NCBI GenBank assembly: GCA_018822065.1
Contig: JAHJKV010000495.1
Span: 1-18,034, forward strand
Reading direction: 5' to 3'
Source: Pseudomonadota bacterium
GTDB taxonomy: Bacteria; Desulfobacterota; Desulfovibrionia; Desulfovibrionales; Desulfovibrionaceae
DNA: 18,034 nucleotides
A program made the translations under genes and the position numbers. Shown here one piece after another: positions 7,527 through 16,015 of the stretch. The stretch's first letter is position 1, and the number at the start of each line of letters is the position of its first letter. Below the pieces are notes generated by a model that saw nothing but the letters and a program-made list of their open reading frames with translations, was not told the origin of the DNA and ran no database searches.

Positions 7527-8667
7527 CATTCCCCGCGCTGAATCGGTGCTCCTGGTGGACGACGAGGCCGGCATCCGCACCGTGCTCGGCATCACCCTGG
7601 AGGATAAAGGGTATCGTGTCTTCACCGCAGCCTCGGGACAGGAGGCCCTGGAACAGTTCGAGGCCCACCCACCCCCCATCGTGCTCACGGACATCAAGAT
7701 GCCCGGCATGGACGGCATCGCCCTGCTCCGGGAGATCAAGGACCGTCGACCGGAAACCGAGGTAATCATGGTCACCGGCCATGGCGACCTGGACCTGGCC
7801 GTGAAATCCATGCAGTTCGGCGCTGCGGACTTCATCTCCAAGCCGGTCAGCGATGACGCACTGACCGTGGCCCTCCACCGGGCCGAGGAACGCATCCATC
7901 TCCGGGACAGGATTCGGGAATACACCGAGGACTTGGAACGGCTGGTCGAGGAGCGCACAGAGGAACTCCTGGCCGCCGAACGCATGGCAGCCGTGGGGCG
8001 CACCGTGACCGACCTCTCCCACACCATCAAAAACATCGCCTCGGGCCTGGAAGGGGGCATCTATGTCCTCGGCAAGGGCATCGAACTGGACAAGAAAAAA
8101 TACCTGACCCAGGGCTGGGAACTGGTGCGCGGCAATGTGGGCAAGATCAAGAACCTCTCCCTGGACCTACTGAACTACGCCAAATATGCCCAGGTGGAAC
8201 TCGTCCCCTGCGACCCGGCCGAACCGGCCCTGGAAGCCGCCGAGATCATCCGCCCCAGAGTGGAACAGCTCGGTGCCAGCTTCACCCTGGACCTGGCCGA
8301 CGATCTGGACGGGCTCAAACCCCGATGCCTTCTGGACCACGACGCCATGGTCCGGTTGCTCCTGAACCTGCTGGACAATGGCCTGGACGCCTGCCAGGAG
8401 ACCGCCGCAAAAGAACTCCGCCTCACTGCCTGCGTTCAAGGCGGGGAACTGATTTACCAGGTGGAGGACTCCGGCAGCGGCTTCGACGCCACAGCCCGAG
8501 ACCGCGCTTTCACCTCCTTCTTCACCACCAAGGGCAGTTCCGGAACCGGCATCGGATTGATGACCTGCCGCAAGATCGCCGAAGAGCACGGCGGGAGCGT
8601 CGACCTGTCCCCGGGAACTGTTGCCGGAAGCGTGGTCACCGTCCGTCTCCCCCTGCTCACGTCCTGA
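7516..8667 (+). CDS. Receiver-histidine kinase hybrid protein (cytoplasmic)
   Basis: A 383-aa soluble protein whose ATG overlaps the end of the haem-sensor kinase gene. Residues 8-125 are a receiver domain: acidic pair Asp15/Asp16, phospho-acceptor Asp59 in LTDIKMPG, Thr87 and Lys109. A coiled linker (about 126-155) leads to a kinase module with candidate phospho-histidine His169 in LSHTIKN, an N box NLLDNGLDA (284-292), EDSGSGF (317-323) and GSSGTGIGL (340-348). There is no DNA-binding domain. It most likely takes phosphate from the adjacent sensor and changes its own kinase activity, passing the signal to a third protein. The receiver-only proteins downstream of hmc are candidates. The start of another gene at the right edge of the window has a closely similar receiver sequence, so this is one of a pair of paralogues. 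Confidence 0.88.
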   Translation: MTDNIPRAESVLLVDDEAGIRTVLGITLEDKGYRVFTAASGQEALEQFEAHPPPIVLTDIKMPGMDGIALLREIKDRRPETEVIMVTGHGDLDLAVKSMQFGAADFISKPVSDDALTVALHRAEERIHLRDRIREYTEDLERLVEERTEELLAAERMAAVGRTVTDLSHTIKNIASGLEGGIYVLGKGIELDKKKYLTQGWELVRGNVGKIKNLSLDLLNYAKYAQVELVPCDPAEPALEAAEIIRPRVEQLGASFTLDLADDLDGLKPRCLLDHDAMVRLLLNLLDNGLDACQETAAKELRLTACVQGGELIYQVEDSGSGFDATARDRAFTSFFTTKGSSGTGIGLMTCRKIAEEHGGSVDLSPGTVAGSVVTVRLPLLTS

Positions 8668-9199
8668 TCCCGCTCGCTCCCTGCTCCAGTTCCGTTCCCC
8701 TCGCTCCCGTCCCCCTATCTCTCCATCCTTGATCCTCGCCCTTTTATATTTCCCCGTATTCCGGGAGGAATTACCGTATCCTCCGGGGTAGAATAGGCCA
8801 TAAGCAGCTGAATTACTGCATCATAAATATTTTCTGCCCCAAATCAAAATATCCTCAATTCGCCTCGGAACTATTTCCGTAATCGACTGAACTTACAATA
8901 TTTTATTTGTACCAAATTTCCCCGGAGCCTACTTGACGGGTTACATTTAATTGTATACCCGGTGGGGAGGAAATTATCCCTCCCTGTTTCGACAGCTGGA
9001 TCAAGGGGTTTTTTTCAAAATAACCAACTGTTTTCATAAAGGATAATCATCCCCCGTGAAACAGCTGGATGTGGATTCAACCGCATATCAACGTGATTTG
9101 CGGCTGGTAGGGTATACTGAGGCATCCTGCATGGGCTCCGGAAACGAGGCGTCTTGAGCGCAGTGCAGGCGAATGAGGCTTTTTGAAAGGACTGGGATT
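8668..9199. promoter_or_regulatory. hmc operon upstream region with repeats and candidate promoters
   Basis: A 532-base stretch without a gene. The first about 90 bases are pyrimidine-rich and G-poor, a possible Rho-dependent termination region for the kinase operon. From about 8800 it becomes AT-rich. A candidate promoter is TTGACG (8933-8938) with TATACC (8954-8959), but the spacer is only 15 bases. A second TATACT (9113-9118) lacks a good -35. Inverted repeats GGAGGA/TCCTCC (8764-8784) and GGGAGG/CCTCCC (8965-8984) share a GGGAGGAA-TTA core, and the second would cover the predicted start site. ACAGCTGGAT occurs at 8992 and 9061. Strong regulation of hmc is likely; which proteins bind is unknown. 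Confidence 0.5.
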
Positions 9200-10882
9200 A
9201 TGGACAAACAAAGACCACTGTTGCGTCTGGCTGGAGTCCTGTGTGTTTTGGCCTTGCTGACGGTCTTTGGTATCGAGGTTTCCGGGGCAATGGAAGAAGC
9301 CCCCGCGCCGGAAGCGGCGCGCCCCGATATCTATTTGATCGACACCATGGCCACCTACGGGACACTGGAACTTCCCGCCGTCACCTTCTATCACGACAAA
9401 CATACCGATGCACTGCTCAAGGAAAACAAGGACTGCAAGACCTGTCACCTTGAGAAAGACGGTACTATTTCGCTTAAGTTCAAGCGCGTGGAGAACGGCG
9501 ACGCTGCGGAAGTGAAAAACATTTACCATGACAACTGTTTCGCCTGTCACGCCGAGACCAAGGCCGCCGGAAAAGACTCCGGCCCCACGGACGGCGAGTG
9601 CAGGTCGTGTCACACGCTCAAGCCGAAGGCCATCTCCTCCAAGATGGACGCCGGTTTCACCAATGCGCTGCACGCCCGCCATTTCGGCTCCTCGGAGATC
9701 ATGGTCCCCGGCGAGAAGGAAAACTGCGGGGCCTGCCACCATGTCTATGACAAGGGCGCAAAGAAGACCGTGTACACCAAGGGCGAGGAATCCTCCTGCG
9801 GCAGTTGTCACCAAGCAGACGCCGTCAAGGACGAAACCCTCGGAGTCGAGGTCAAGGCATTGTCCACCGCTGTCCACCAGGACTGCGTGCTCTGCCACTT
9901 GGACCTGAGCGCCAAGAACAAGGACGCGGGTCCCACCCAGTGCAAAGGCTGCCACGGCGCCCTTGGTCAGACCAAGACTGCCGAGGACAACGCCAAGGCG
10001 ATCGCCAAACTCGGAGGCAAGGTTCCCCCGCTGCCCATGAAGGGCAAGCCCGAGGCAACGCTGCTCCTGCCCAAGCCCGCCGTTGGCGACACCAAGCCCG
10101 TGAATATGGCTCCGGTCGCCTTTGACCATACCAAGCACGAAGCCGCCAACGATACCTGCCGCGTCTGTCACCACCAGGGCATGAAGTCCTGCGTCGAGTG
10201 TCACTCTGTGGCCGGTGCCAAGGAAGGAAACTTCGTCACCCTGGCCGACGCCATGCACTCCAAGCAGGCCGACAGCTCTTGTGTTGGCTGCCACCGAGTG
10301 GAACAGACCGACGCCAAGTGCGCCGGTTGCCACTGGATGTCCAACAAGGCCGCTCCTCCGGCCGACAACTCCTGTAAGAAGTGCCACCAAGCTCTTCCTG
10401 AAGGCATTGGCGGCGAAAACTTCGCCCCCACCAAGGAAGAAAAAGCCGTCTATGGAGCCATGATGCTCACGTCCGGACGCGGTGAAGCCACCGTCTACAC
10501 GAACGACGACATCCCCGAGACGGTCAAGGTCGGTTCCATAGCCAAGGAATACGAAGCCGCCGAGTTCCCGCACCGCAAAGTGGTGCTGAAGATCATGGAA
10601 GGGATGAAAGACGACAGCTTGGCTGCCTCCTTCCATTCCGGCGACGTGTCCATGTGTCAGGGCTGCCATCACAACAGCCCCAAGGCGCTCAAGCCGCCGC
10701 GCTGCTCGAACTGCCACGGCTCTCCCTTTGTGGAAAGCGCTCCTGGCCGTCCGGGCCTGAAGGCCGCCTATCACGGCCAGTGCATCGGCTGCCACAAGGC
10801 TATGGGCATCAACGAGCTGAAGAAGGGTTCCGAAACCCTCCCGGCCCAGTCCTGTGTCGTGTGCCACGACAAGAAGAAATAA
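9200..10882 (+). CDS. hmcA: High-molecular-weight cytochrome c (16 haems), HmcA
   Basis: A 560-aa periplasmic cytochrome. Residues 1-30 form a Sec signal peptide ending VSGA. The mature protein has exactly sixteen CXXCH motifs, with first cysteines at residues 79, 113, 134, 176, 200, 229, 248, 320, 331, 361, 374, 392, 486, 502, 528 and 552, plus many distal histidines. Sixteen haems is the defining number for HmcA of Desulfovibrio, and the genes that follow complete the Hmc set. HmcA exchanges electrons with periplasmic cytochrome c3 and hydrogenases and passes them to the membrane subunits. I chose the ATG at 9200, with AGGA eight bases upstream and the signal peptide directly following; an in-frame ATG at 9173 lacks a good site. 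A haem-free stretch separates motifs 12 and 13 (residues 397-485). Confidence 0.96.
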   Translation: MDKQRPLLRLAGVLCVLALLTVFGIEVSGAMEEAPAPEAARPDIYLIDTMATYGTLELPAVTFYHDKHTDALLKENKDCKTCHLEKDGTISLKFKRVENGDAAEVKNIYHDNCFACHAETKAAGKDSGPTDGECRSCHTLKPKAISSKMDAGFTNALHARHFGSSEIMVPGEKENCGACHHVYDKGAKKTVYTKGEESSCGSCHQADAVKDETLGVEVKALSTAVHQDCVLCHLDLSAKNKDAGPTQCKGCHGALGQTKTAEDNAKAIAKLGGKVPPLPMKGKPEATLLLPKPAVGDTKPVNMAPVAFDHTKHEAANDTCRVCHHQGMKSCVECHSVAGAKEGNFVTLADAMHSKQADSSCVGCHRVEQTDAKCAGCHWMSNKAAPPADNSCKKCHQALPEGIGGENFAPTKEEKAVYGAMMLTSGRGEATVYTNDDIPETVKVGSIAKEYEAAEFPHRKVVLKIMEGMKDDSLAASFHSGDVSMCQGCHHNSPKALKPPRCSNCHGSPFVESAPGRPGLKAAYHGQCIGCHKAMGINELKKGSETLPAQSCVVCHDKKK

Positions 10883-10897
10883 CAAGGAGCTGACCAA

Positions 10898-11956
10898 ATG
10901 CTGAGAAGAACATTCCTCGGCCTGCTCGGCGCCACTGCAGCCGGACTGGCCGCCGGGAAACCGGCAGCCGCCGCAGCGAATACGCACTTCGGGGGATATC
11001 CCGACGCAAAAGGTGTGTTGTTTGACGGCACCCGCTGCATCGGCTGCCGCAAGTGCGAGGGCAAGTGCAACGAGGTCAACGAGCTGAAAGCCCCGGAAAA
11101 GCCCTTTGACGACCTGACCGTGCTGGACGAAAAACGCCGCACGAATCAGTACGCTTACACCGTGGTCAACAAATACGAAGTCGAGGGCGCGGGCAGCGTG
11201 TTCCGCAAGATACAGTGCAACCACTGCATGGAGCCCGCCTGCGCATCGGCCTGCTTCGTGAGCGCCTTCAAGAAGGAACCTTCGGGTGCCGTGAGCTATA
11301 ATGAATCCGTGTGCGTCGGCTGCCGCTATTGCATGGTGGCCTGCCCCTTCTACGTGCCGGCCTATTCCTACGACGACCCCATCACCCCCAAGGTGATCAA
11401 GTGCACCCTGTGCGATCCGCTCATCGCCTCTGGCAAGCGCACCATTCCCGGCTGCGTCGAGGCCTGCCCCAAAGAGGCGCTGGTCTACGGCAAGCGTGAC
11501 GAATTGCTTAAGATCGCCAACGAGCGCATCCACCGCAATCCCGATCGCTACGTGGACCACATCTACGGCGAAACCGAGATGGGCGGAACCAACTGGCTCT
11601 ACCTCTCAGGCGTTCCCTTTGACGAGATCGGCCTGGACACCCACCTGGGCACCACCCCGGCTCCCAAGTTCACCAAAGGCGCCCTGGGCGCAGTGGCCAT
11701 GGTTGTCGGCATCTGGCCGGTGCTGCTGGGCGGCATCTACGGCGTGACCAAGGTCACCCGCAATGAAGCCACCAAGGCCCGCATGGATGCCGTCGCCGAT
11801 GCCATCGCCACGACCAAGGCTGAAGACGCCGCCACCTTGAAGAGCGCCATGGACAAGGCCGCCGCCGACAAGGCCGCCACTGTTGAGCGCGAAGTCAAGA
11901 AAGCGCTTGCCGAGGCTGCCAAGGCACAGGAAGCCGCTGAAGGCGAGGAGGGCTAA
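10898..11956 (+). CDS. hmcB: Hmc complex ferredoxin-like subunit HmcB
   Basis: A 352-aa Fe-S protein starting with a Tat-like signal (LRRTFLG, then a hydrophobic Ala/Gly-rich stretch to about residue 27), so it faces the periplasm. Sixteen cysteines in four groups can bind four [4Fe-4S] clusters: 47/50/53/57, 107/110/115/119, 139/142/145/149 and 169/172/186/190. This is the HybA/DmsB/NrfC pattern. A membrane helix lies at about 262-285, followed by an Ala/Lys/Glu-rich helical tail to residue 350, probably a coiled coil. It wires electrons between HmcA and the membrane subunit HmcC. A good AAGGAG ribosome site lies before the start, 15 bases after the hmcA stop. Confidence 0.95.
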   Translation: MLRRTFLGLLGATAAGLAAGKPAAAAANTHFGGYPDAKGVLFDGTRCIGCRKCEGKCNEVNELKAPEKPFDDLTVLDEKRRTNQYAYTVVNKYEVEGAGSVFRKIQCNHCMEPACASACFVSAFKKEPSGAVSYNESVCVGCRYCMVACPFYVPAYSYDDPITPKVIKCTLCDPLIASGKRTIPGCVEACPKEALVYGKRDELLKIANERIHRNPDRYVDHIYGETEMGGTNWLYLSGVPFDEIGLDTHLGTTPAPKFTKGALGAVAMVVGIWPVLLGGIYGVTKVTRNEATKARMDAVADAIATTKAEDAATLKSAMDKAAADKAATVEREVKKALAEAAKAQEAAEGEEG

Positions 11957-11958
11957 CA

Positions 11959-13119
11959 ATGAATACCACTGAATACAAATGGATTACGCCATTCAACATC
12001 ATTGCCGGGATTATCCTGGCCTTTGGTGTGGTGGCAACGGTCATGCGCTTCGGCTTCGGCCTGTCTGCCGTGACCAACCTGGATGACAACAACCCCTGGG
12101 GTATCTGGATCAGCTTCGACCTGCTCTGCGGTGTCGCGCTGGCAGCCGGCGGTTATGTGACCACCAGCGCCATCTACCTCTTCGGGTACAAGAAGTACCA
12201 GGCGGCCGTGCGCCCCGCGCTGCTGACCGCCTTCCTGGGCTATGCCTTCGTTGTCGTGGCCCTGCACTTCGACGTGGGCCGTCCCTGGCGTCTGCCCTAC
12301 CCGCTGTTCGTCTCCCAGGGTCCCACCTCGGTGCTCTTTGAAATCGGTCTGTGTGTCTTCCTCTACCTGACCGTGCTCTTCATCGAGTTCACACCGGCGG
12401 CCTTCGAATGGCTGGGCATGAAAAAAGCCCGGAACATCGTTCACAAGGCCACCATCGCCCTGACCATCATGGGCGTGGTGCTCTCGACCATGCACCAGAG
12501 CTCTCTCGGAGCGCTCTATCTGATTGTGCCAAGCAAGGTGCATCCCCTGTGGTACTCCGACTATCTGCCGGTGTTCTTCTTCGTCTCCTCCACGGTGGCC
12601 GGGCTCTCCATGGTCATCTTCGAGGGCTCGATCAGCCACAAGTTCATTCACGAAAAGATGAGCGACGAATACCTGGGCATCCACGACACCTTCGTGTTCA
12701 GCTTTGCCAGGGCCGCAAGCTTTGTGCTCCTGGCTTACTTCGTCATCAAGGTGATCGGCGTGGCAGCGGACAACAACTGGCATTACCTGGCCACGGGCTA
12801 TGGCTCCTGGTTCCTGGTGGAAATGCTTGGTTTCGTGCTCCTGCCCTGCATGCTGTATGGCATCGCCGCCCGCGAGAAAAACATGGCCCTGGCCAAGTGG
12901 ACCTCGCTTCTGGCCGTGCTCGGCATCGTGGTCAACCGCTTCAATGTGTCCCTGGTGGCCTTCAACTACAAGCTGGATTCCGCCGACCGCTACTTCCCGA
13001 GCTTCTGGGAAATCGTGGTCTCGGTCTTTGTCGTGACACTCCTGATCCTGACCTTCCGCTGGATTTCCCGCCGGATGGCCATCTTCAGCGAGCATCCCGA
13101 CTTCCAGGGCGACCATTAG
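11959..13119 (+). CDS. hmcC: Hmc complex NrfD-family membrane subunit HmcC
   Basis: A 386-aa polytopic membrane protein with about ten hydrophobic helices, the usual number for the NrfD/PsrC/HybB family. Family motifs include HFDVGRPWR at 103-111 and TMHQSSLG at 177-184. NrfD subunits bind quinones and contact a four-cluster ferredoxin subunit, here HmcB. HmcC is therefore the expected menaquinone-interacting or electron-relay part of the complex. Two bases separate the hmcB stop from this start, and the ribosome site GAGGAGGG lies within the end of hmcB, suggesting translational coupling. Confidence 0.95.
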   Translation: MNTTEYKWITPFNIIAGIILAFGVVATVMRFGFGLSAVTNLDDNNPWGIWISFDLLCGVALAAGGYVTTSAIYLFGYKKYQAAVRPALLTAFLGYAFVVVALHFDVGRPWRLPYPLFVSQGPTSVLFEIGLCVFLYLTVLFIEFTPAAFEWLGMKKARNIVHKATIALTIMGVVLSTMHQSSLGALYLIVPSKVHPLWYSDYLPVFFFVSSTVAGLSMVIFEGSISHKFIHEKMSDEYLGIHDTFVFSFARAASFVLLAYFVIKVIGVAADNNWHYLATGYGSWFLVEMLGFVLLPCMLYGIAAREKNMALAKWTSLLAVLGIVVNRFNVSLVAFNYKLDSADRYFPSFWEIVVSVFVVTLLILTFRWISRRMAIFSEHPDFQGDH

Positions 13120-13137
13120 GATCAAAGGAGAATAATC

Positions 13138-13281
13138 ATGGAATACTACGTATTGCAGGATTTCCTGACCTTCACCAAAGGAACCGTCTACCTGCTCATG
13201 GGTGCCGGTCTCGTGGCCTTCGTCATCTGGTGGAACTTCCTGTTCTCCCGTGAACCTGAGAACCACAAGAACGTGAAGTAG
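13138..13281 (+). CDS. hmcD: Small membrane subunit HmcD
   Basis: A 47-aa protein beginning MEYYVLQDFL, with one hydrophobic helix at about residues 16-36 (including LLMGAGLVAFVIWW) and a short charged tail. AAAGGAG precedes the ATG at good spacing. Its size and its place between hmcC and hmcE match HmcD of Desulfovibrio, a tiny integral membrane subunit of unknown role, possibly assembly or structure. With so little sequence, the name rests mainly on position. Confidence 0.88.
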   Translation: MEYYVLQDFLTFTKGTVYLLMGAGLVAFVIWWNFLFSREPENHKNVK

Positions 13282-13308
13282 CCCACGGGCGAGACAAGGA
13301 GATAGATT

Positions 13309-13986
13309 ATGTATGAACTCTTGACCGGACCGCTGCTCTGGCTTTCCGCCGCCATCTGCGTGGTAGGCCTTCTGTATCGGATCGTCACGTATATCATGGG
13401 CTTGCACTGGCAGCTCGACCGCGTTGCCTACGGTGCAAACCCTGGCCGCGGCTTGAAAGGCGCCGCGCTGTCCATCCTGGCCTGGCTGATCCCCTTTGGC
13501 TGCCGCAACTGGCGCGTGAAGCCCGGATTCATGCTCATGTTCTTCGGCTTCCATATCGGCCTGGTGGCCGTTCCCCTCTTCCTGGCCGGACACGCTGTCC
13601 TGCTCAAGGAAGGGCTCGGAATCAACTGGCCCGCGATGTCCATGGGCATGGCTGACGCGCTGACCATCATCATGCTGGTCTCCGCCTGCTTCATCATTGG
13701 ACGCCGCATCCTGCTGCCTGAAGTGCGCATCATCACCGACTTCAAGGACTGGATGGTCCTGGCCATCACCGTGGCTCCCTTCCTCACCGGCTTCATGGCC
13801 GTGCATGAGGTGGGCGAGTCCTATCGCTTCTGGCTTCTGGCCCACATCATCACCGGCGAAATCATGCTGGTGGCGATTCCGTTCACCAAGCTGTTCCATG
13901 TGGTCGGGTTCTTCCTGTCCCGCGGTCAGCTCGGCATGGACTTCGGGATCAAGCGCGGCGGCGCCCGTAAGAACTTCGCCTGGTAG
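13309..13986 (+). CDS. hmcE: Cytochrome b-like membrane subunit HmcE
   Basis: A 225-aa membrane protein with about five hydrophobic helices, resembling the gamma subunit (NarI type) of respiratory nitrate reductases and the DsrM/TmcC proteins. Histidines in or near membrane helices (82, 95, 166, 179 and 197; also His33) can bind b-type haems, as in these relatives. It is expected to pass electrons between the quinone pool or periplasmic side and the cytoplasmic HmcF. AAGGAGA lies upstream of the start, which is 27 bases after hmcD. Which histidine pairs bind haem is not visible from sequence. Confidence 0.92.
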   Translation: MYELLTGPLLWLSAAICVVGLLYRIVTYIMGLHWQLDRVAYGANPGRGLKGAALSILAWLIPFGCRNWRVKPGFMLMFFGFHIGLVAVPLFLAGHAVLLKEGLGINWPAMSMGMADALTIIMLVSACFIIGRRILLPEVRIITDFKDWMVLAITVAPFLTGFMAVHEVGESYRFWLLAHIITGEIMLVAIPFTKLFHVVGFFLSRGQLGMDFGIKRGGARKNFAW

Positions 13987-14004
13987 CGAAGGGAGGAATG
14001 AGAA

Positions 14005-15405
14005 ATGCCTGAAGGTACCGTCTGTAATAAAAAGACCATCGACACCAAGGAGCAGCTGGACGCGCTGCTCGCGGACAAGTCCGGCAAGGTCTACTACGAG
14101 GAGATGAAATCCCTCGATGTAAACGTGGACATGCTCAAGACCGCGCTGAAGAACACCCTGCGTTCCCGCCTCAAGACCTGGCTGGAAATGTGTGCTCACT
14201 GCGGCCTGTGTGCGGACTCCTGCTTCCTGTACCTTGTAAACAAACGCGACCCCAAACAGGTACCGTCTTATAAGATCCAGTCCACCCTCGGCGCCCTCGT
14301 CAAAAAGGTCCAGAAGGGAGAAGAGATCACCAACGAGTTCATGCACTATTGCATGGACACCGCCTGGTCCAAGTGCACTTGTTGCAACCGTTGCGGCAGC
14401 TACTGCCCCTATGGCATCGACATGGGCATCATGTTCGGCTATCTGCGCGGCCTGCTCTTTGCCCAGGGCTTTGTGCCCTGGGAACTGAAGATCGGCTCCG
14501 GCATGCACCGCGTGTTCCGCGCCCAGATGGACGTGACCAACGAAGACTGGGTCGAAACCTGCGAATGGATGGAAGAAGAACAGCAGGACGAATGGCCCGA
14601 CCTGAAAATCCCGGTGGACAAAGAAGGCGCGGACATCATGTATACCGTGAACGCCCGCGAGCCCAAGCACTACCCCGAGGACATCGCTGAGGCGGCCATC
14701 CTCTTCCACATCGCGGGAGAGAACTGGACCATGCCCAGCACCGGCTGGGAACAGACCAGCCTGTCAATGTTCGCGGGAGACTGGGGTGCCTGCAAGATGC
14801 AGGTGGAAACCGTGTACGAAGCCATCGATCGCCTCAAGCCCAAACGGGCCATGGGTACCGAGTGTGGCCACGCCCACCGCGCCACTGTCGTGGAAGGCCC
14901 GTACTGGGTCGGACGCAAAAACGGCCAGCCCCCGGTGGAATACATCCACTACGTTCAGTGGGTTGCCGAGGCCCTGCGCGAAGGCAAGATCAAGATCGAC
15001 CCGGACAAGCGCATCCAGGAGCCTGTCACCTACCAGGATTCCTGTAACTACATCCGCAACCACGGCATGGCCGACATCGTGCGTGAGATCATGGGCTACA
15101 TGGTCGCGCCCGGCTACTTCGTTGAGATGACTCCCAACCGCGAGCACAACTACTGTTGCGGCGGCGGCGGCGGATTCAACGGCATGGGCAAGTATCGCCC
15201 CCAGCGCAACGTCGCACTCAAGTGCAAGCGTGACCAGATTCTGGCCACCGGTTGCAAGCTGGTCGTCAGCCCCTGCCACAACTGCTGGGACGCGATCCGC
15301 GACCTGGAAGAAGAATACGAAATCGGCATCAGATGGAGCTTTTTAAAGCCCCTGCTCATCAAGATGGCCATCATCCCTGAGCACCTGAAGCCGAAGGACG
15401 AATAA
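14005..15405 (+). CDS. hmcF: Cytoplasmic HdrD-like iron-sulfur protein HmcF
   Basis: A 466-aa soluble protein without signal peptide or membrane helix. Two ferredoxin-type sites, Cys63/66/69/73 and Cys124/127/130/134, should bind two [4Fe-4S] clusters. The C-terminal half is HdrD/GlpC-like: GTECGHAH around 285-291, then a CCG domain with Cys347, Cys384-Cys385 followed by five glycines, Cys417, and CHNC at 424-427. In heterodisulfide reductases this motif holds an unusual Fe-S cluster at the disulfide site; in DsrK and HmcF it suggests thiol/disulfide chemistry or electron transfer. HmcF is the cytoplasmic end of the Hmc complex. The GGGAGGAA site lies before the start, 18 bases after hmcE. 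Confidence 0.95.
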   Translation: MPEGTVCNKKTIDTKEQLDALLADKSGKVYYEEMKSLDVNVDMLKTALKNTLRSRLKTWLEMCAHCGLCADSCFLYLVNKRDPKQVPSYKIQSTLGALVKKVQKGEEITNEFMHYCMDTAWSKCTCCNRCGSYCPYGIDMGIMFGYLRGLLFAQGFVPWELKIGSGMHRVFRAQMDVTNEDWVETCEWMEEEQQDEWPDLKIPVDKEGADIMYTVNAREPKHYPEDIAEAAILFHIAGENWTMPSTGWEQTSLSMFAGDWGACKMQVETVYEAIDRLKPKRAMGTECGHAHRATVVEGPYWVGRKNGQPPVEYIHYVQWVAEALREGKIKIDPDKRIQEPVTYQDSCNYIRNHGMADIVREIMGYMVAPGYFVEMTPNREHNYCCGGGGGFNGMGKYRPQRNVALKCKRDQILATGCKLVVSPCHNCWDAIRDLEEEYEIGIRWSFLKPLLIKMAIIPEHLKPKDE

Positions 15406-15412
15406 CGTAAAT

Positions 15413-15449
15413 AGGCCAGGGGGAAACTCCTTTCACCCCTGGCCTTTTT
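15413..15449 (+). terminator. Intrinsic terminator after hmcF
   Basis: A perfect 10-bp stem, AGGCCAGGGG at 15413-15422 and CCCCTGGCCT at 15436-15445, followed by five T residues (15445-15449). It begins 7 bases after the hmcF stop and closes the hmc operon, so the next genes depend on read-through or their own promoter. The 25-base gap between terminator and next start leaves little room for a promoter. Confidence 0.92.
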
Positions 15450-15474
15450 CGCCTGCGCGCGATAGGAAAGAAGT

Positions 15475-16011
15475 ATGAATACCATACTGTTGGCCGAAAA
15501 TGGCTCTATTCTACAGGCAGGCAAGCTCATTGAAACCGCTGTGCTGCGACGATTTTCGTCAGCCGTACAGCTCGAAGAGGACTACCGGCTGCGTTCCTTC
15601 TTCCGCATGGCTCAGCGCTATCCGCAACTTCAGGAAGTGAGCGAGTTTTTCTCCTCCTTCATGGAGCGCTACAATGGAGCAGCGGAGAAAGGATGTACGA
15701 CGTCGGAGGTGGAGCGCCTTGAGCTCTCTCGGGTCGTTGAAATGATTGGCTTTCCGGGGACTCCCCGGATGGACATCTACACGTCATTGCACGGCATCCG
15801 CAAAGAGAAGCAACAGGAAATCCGGTTTATTCAGATAGAGGACCTACTTGATATGCCGCTTAAGCTCGGCCGTTTGAAGCACATCGTGCTCGGAGATTCT
15901 ACGGATGTATTCGAGTTCGACACCGTGTTCACCCTGTTCGAATTCATCGAGGGGATCACCTGGGAACTCAGTTTCCACGGCACCCCCTCACAATGCAAAT
16001 TAGGGAGGTAG
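15475..16011 (+). CDS. Unknown protein, 178 aa, upstream of the tandem stress protein
   Basis: A 178-aa soluble protein that I do not recognise. There is no signal peptide, membrane helix, zinc ligand set or catalytic motif. It begins MNTILLAENGSILQAGKLIE, has an arginine- and aromatic-rich segment (RFSSAVQLEEDYRLRSFFR at 26-44), a helical middle and a mixed beta C-terminal half (VFEFDTVFTLFEFIEG at 145-160). It has only two cysteines (74 and 174). GGAAAG lies just before the ATG. Its stop is four bases before the universal stress protein start, so the two are very likely co-transcribed. It could be a signalling adaptor or a small sensor, but nothing in the sequence proves this. Confidence 0.75.
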   Translation: MNTILLAENGSILQAGKLIETAVLRRFSSAVQLEEDYRLRSFFRMAQRYPQLQEVSEFFSSFMERYNGAAEKGCTTSEVERLELSRVVEMIGFPGTPRMDIYTSLHGIRKEKQQEIRFIQIEDLLDMPLKLGRLKHIVLGDSTDVFEFDTVFTLFEFIEGITWELSFHGTPSQCKLGR

Positions 16012-16015
16012 AGGC

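Noticed and set aside
8648..8757. Pyrimidine-rich stretch as an intrinsic terminator of the kinase operon
   Set aside because: No GC-rich stem with a T tract is present; a Rho-type role is possible but cannot be shown.
8992..9070. The direct repeats as a CRISPR or insertion-sequence trace
   Set aside because: Only two 10-base copies, without regular spacers, transposase or target-site duplications.
9077..11560. A very long open frame on the minus strand opposite hmcA and hmcB
   Set aside because: It is rich in Gly, Ala, Val and His, has no family motif, and lies exactly opposite two certain genes. It follows from high G+C codon use in hmcA and hmcB.
11953..14709. An even longer minus-strand open frame opposite hmcC to hmcF
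   Set aside because: It crosses several gene boundaries of the opposite strand, is rich in His, Gly, Glu and Asp, and shows no motif, so it is a shadow of the hmc genes.
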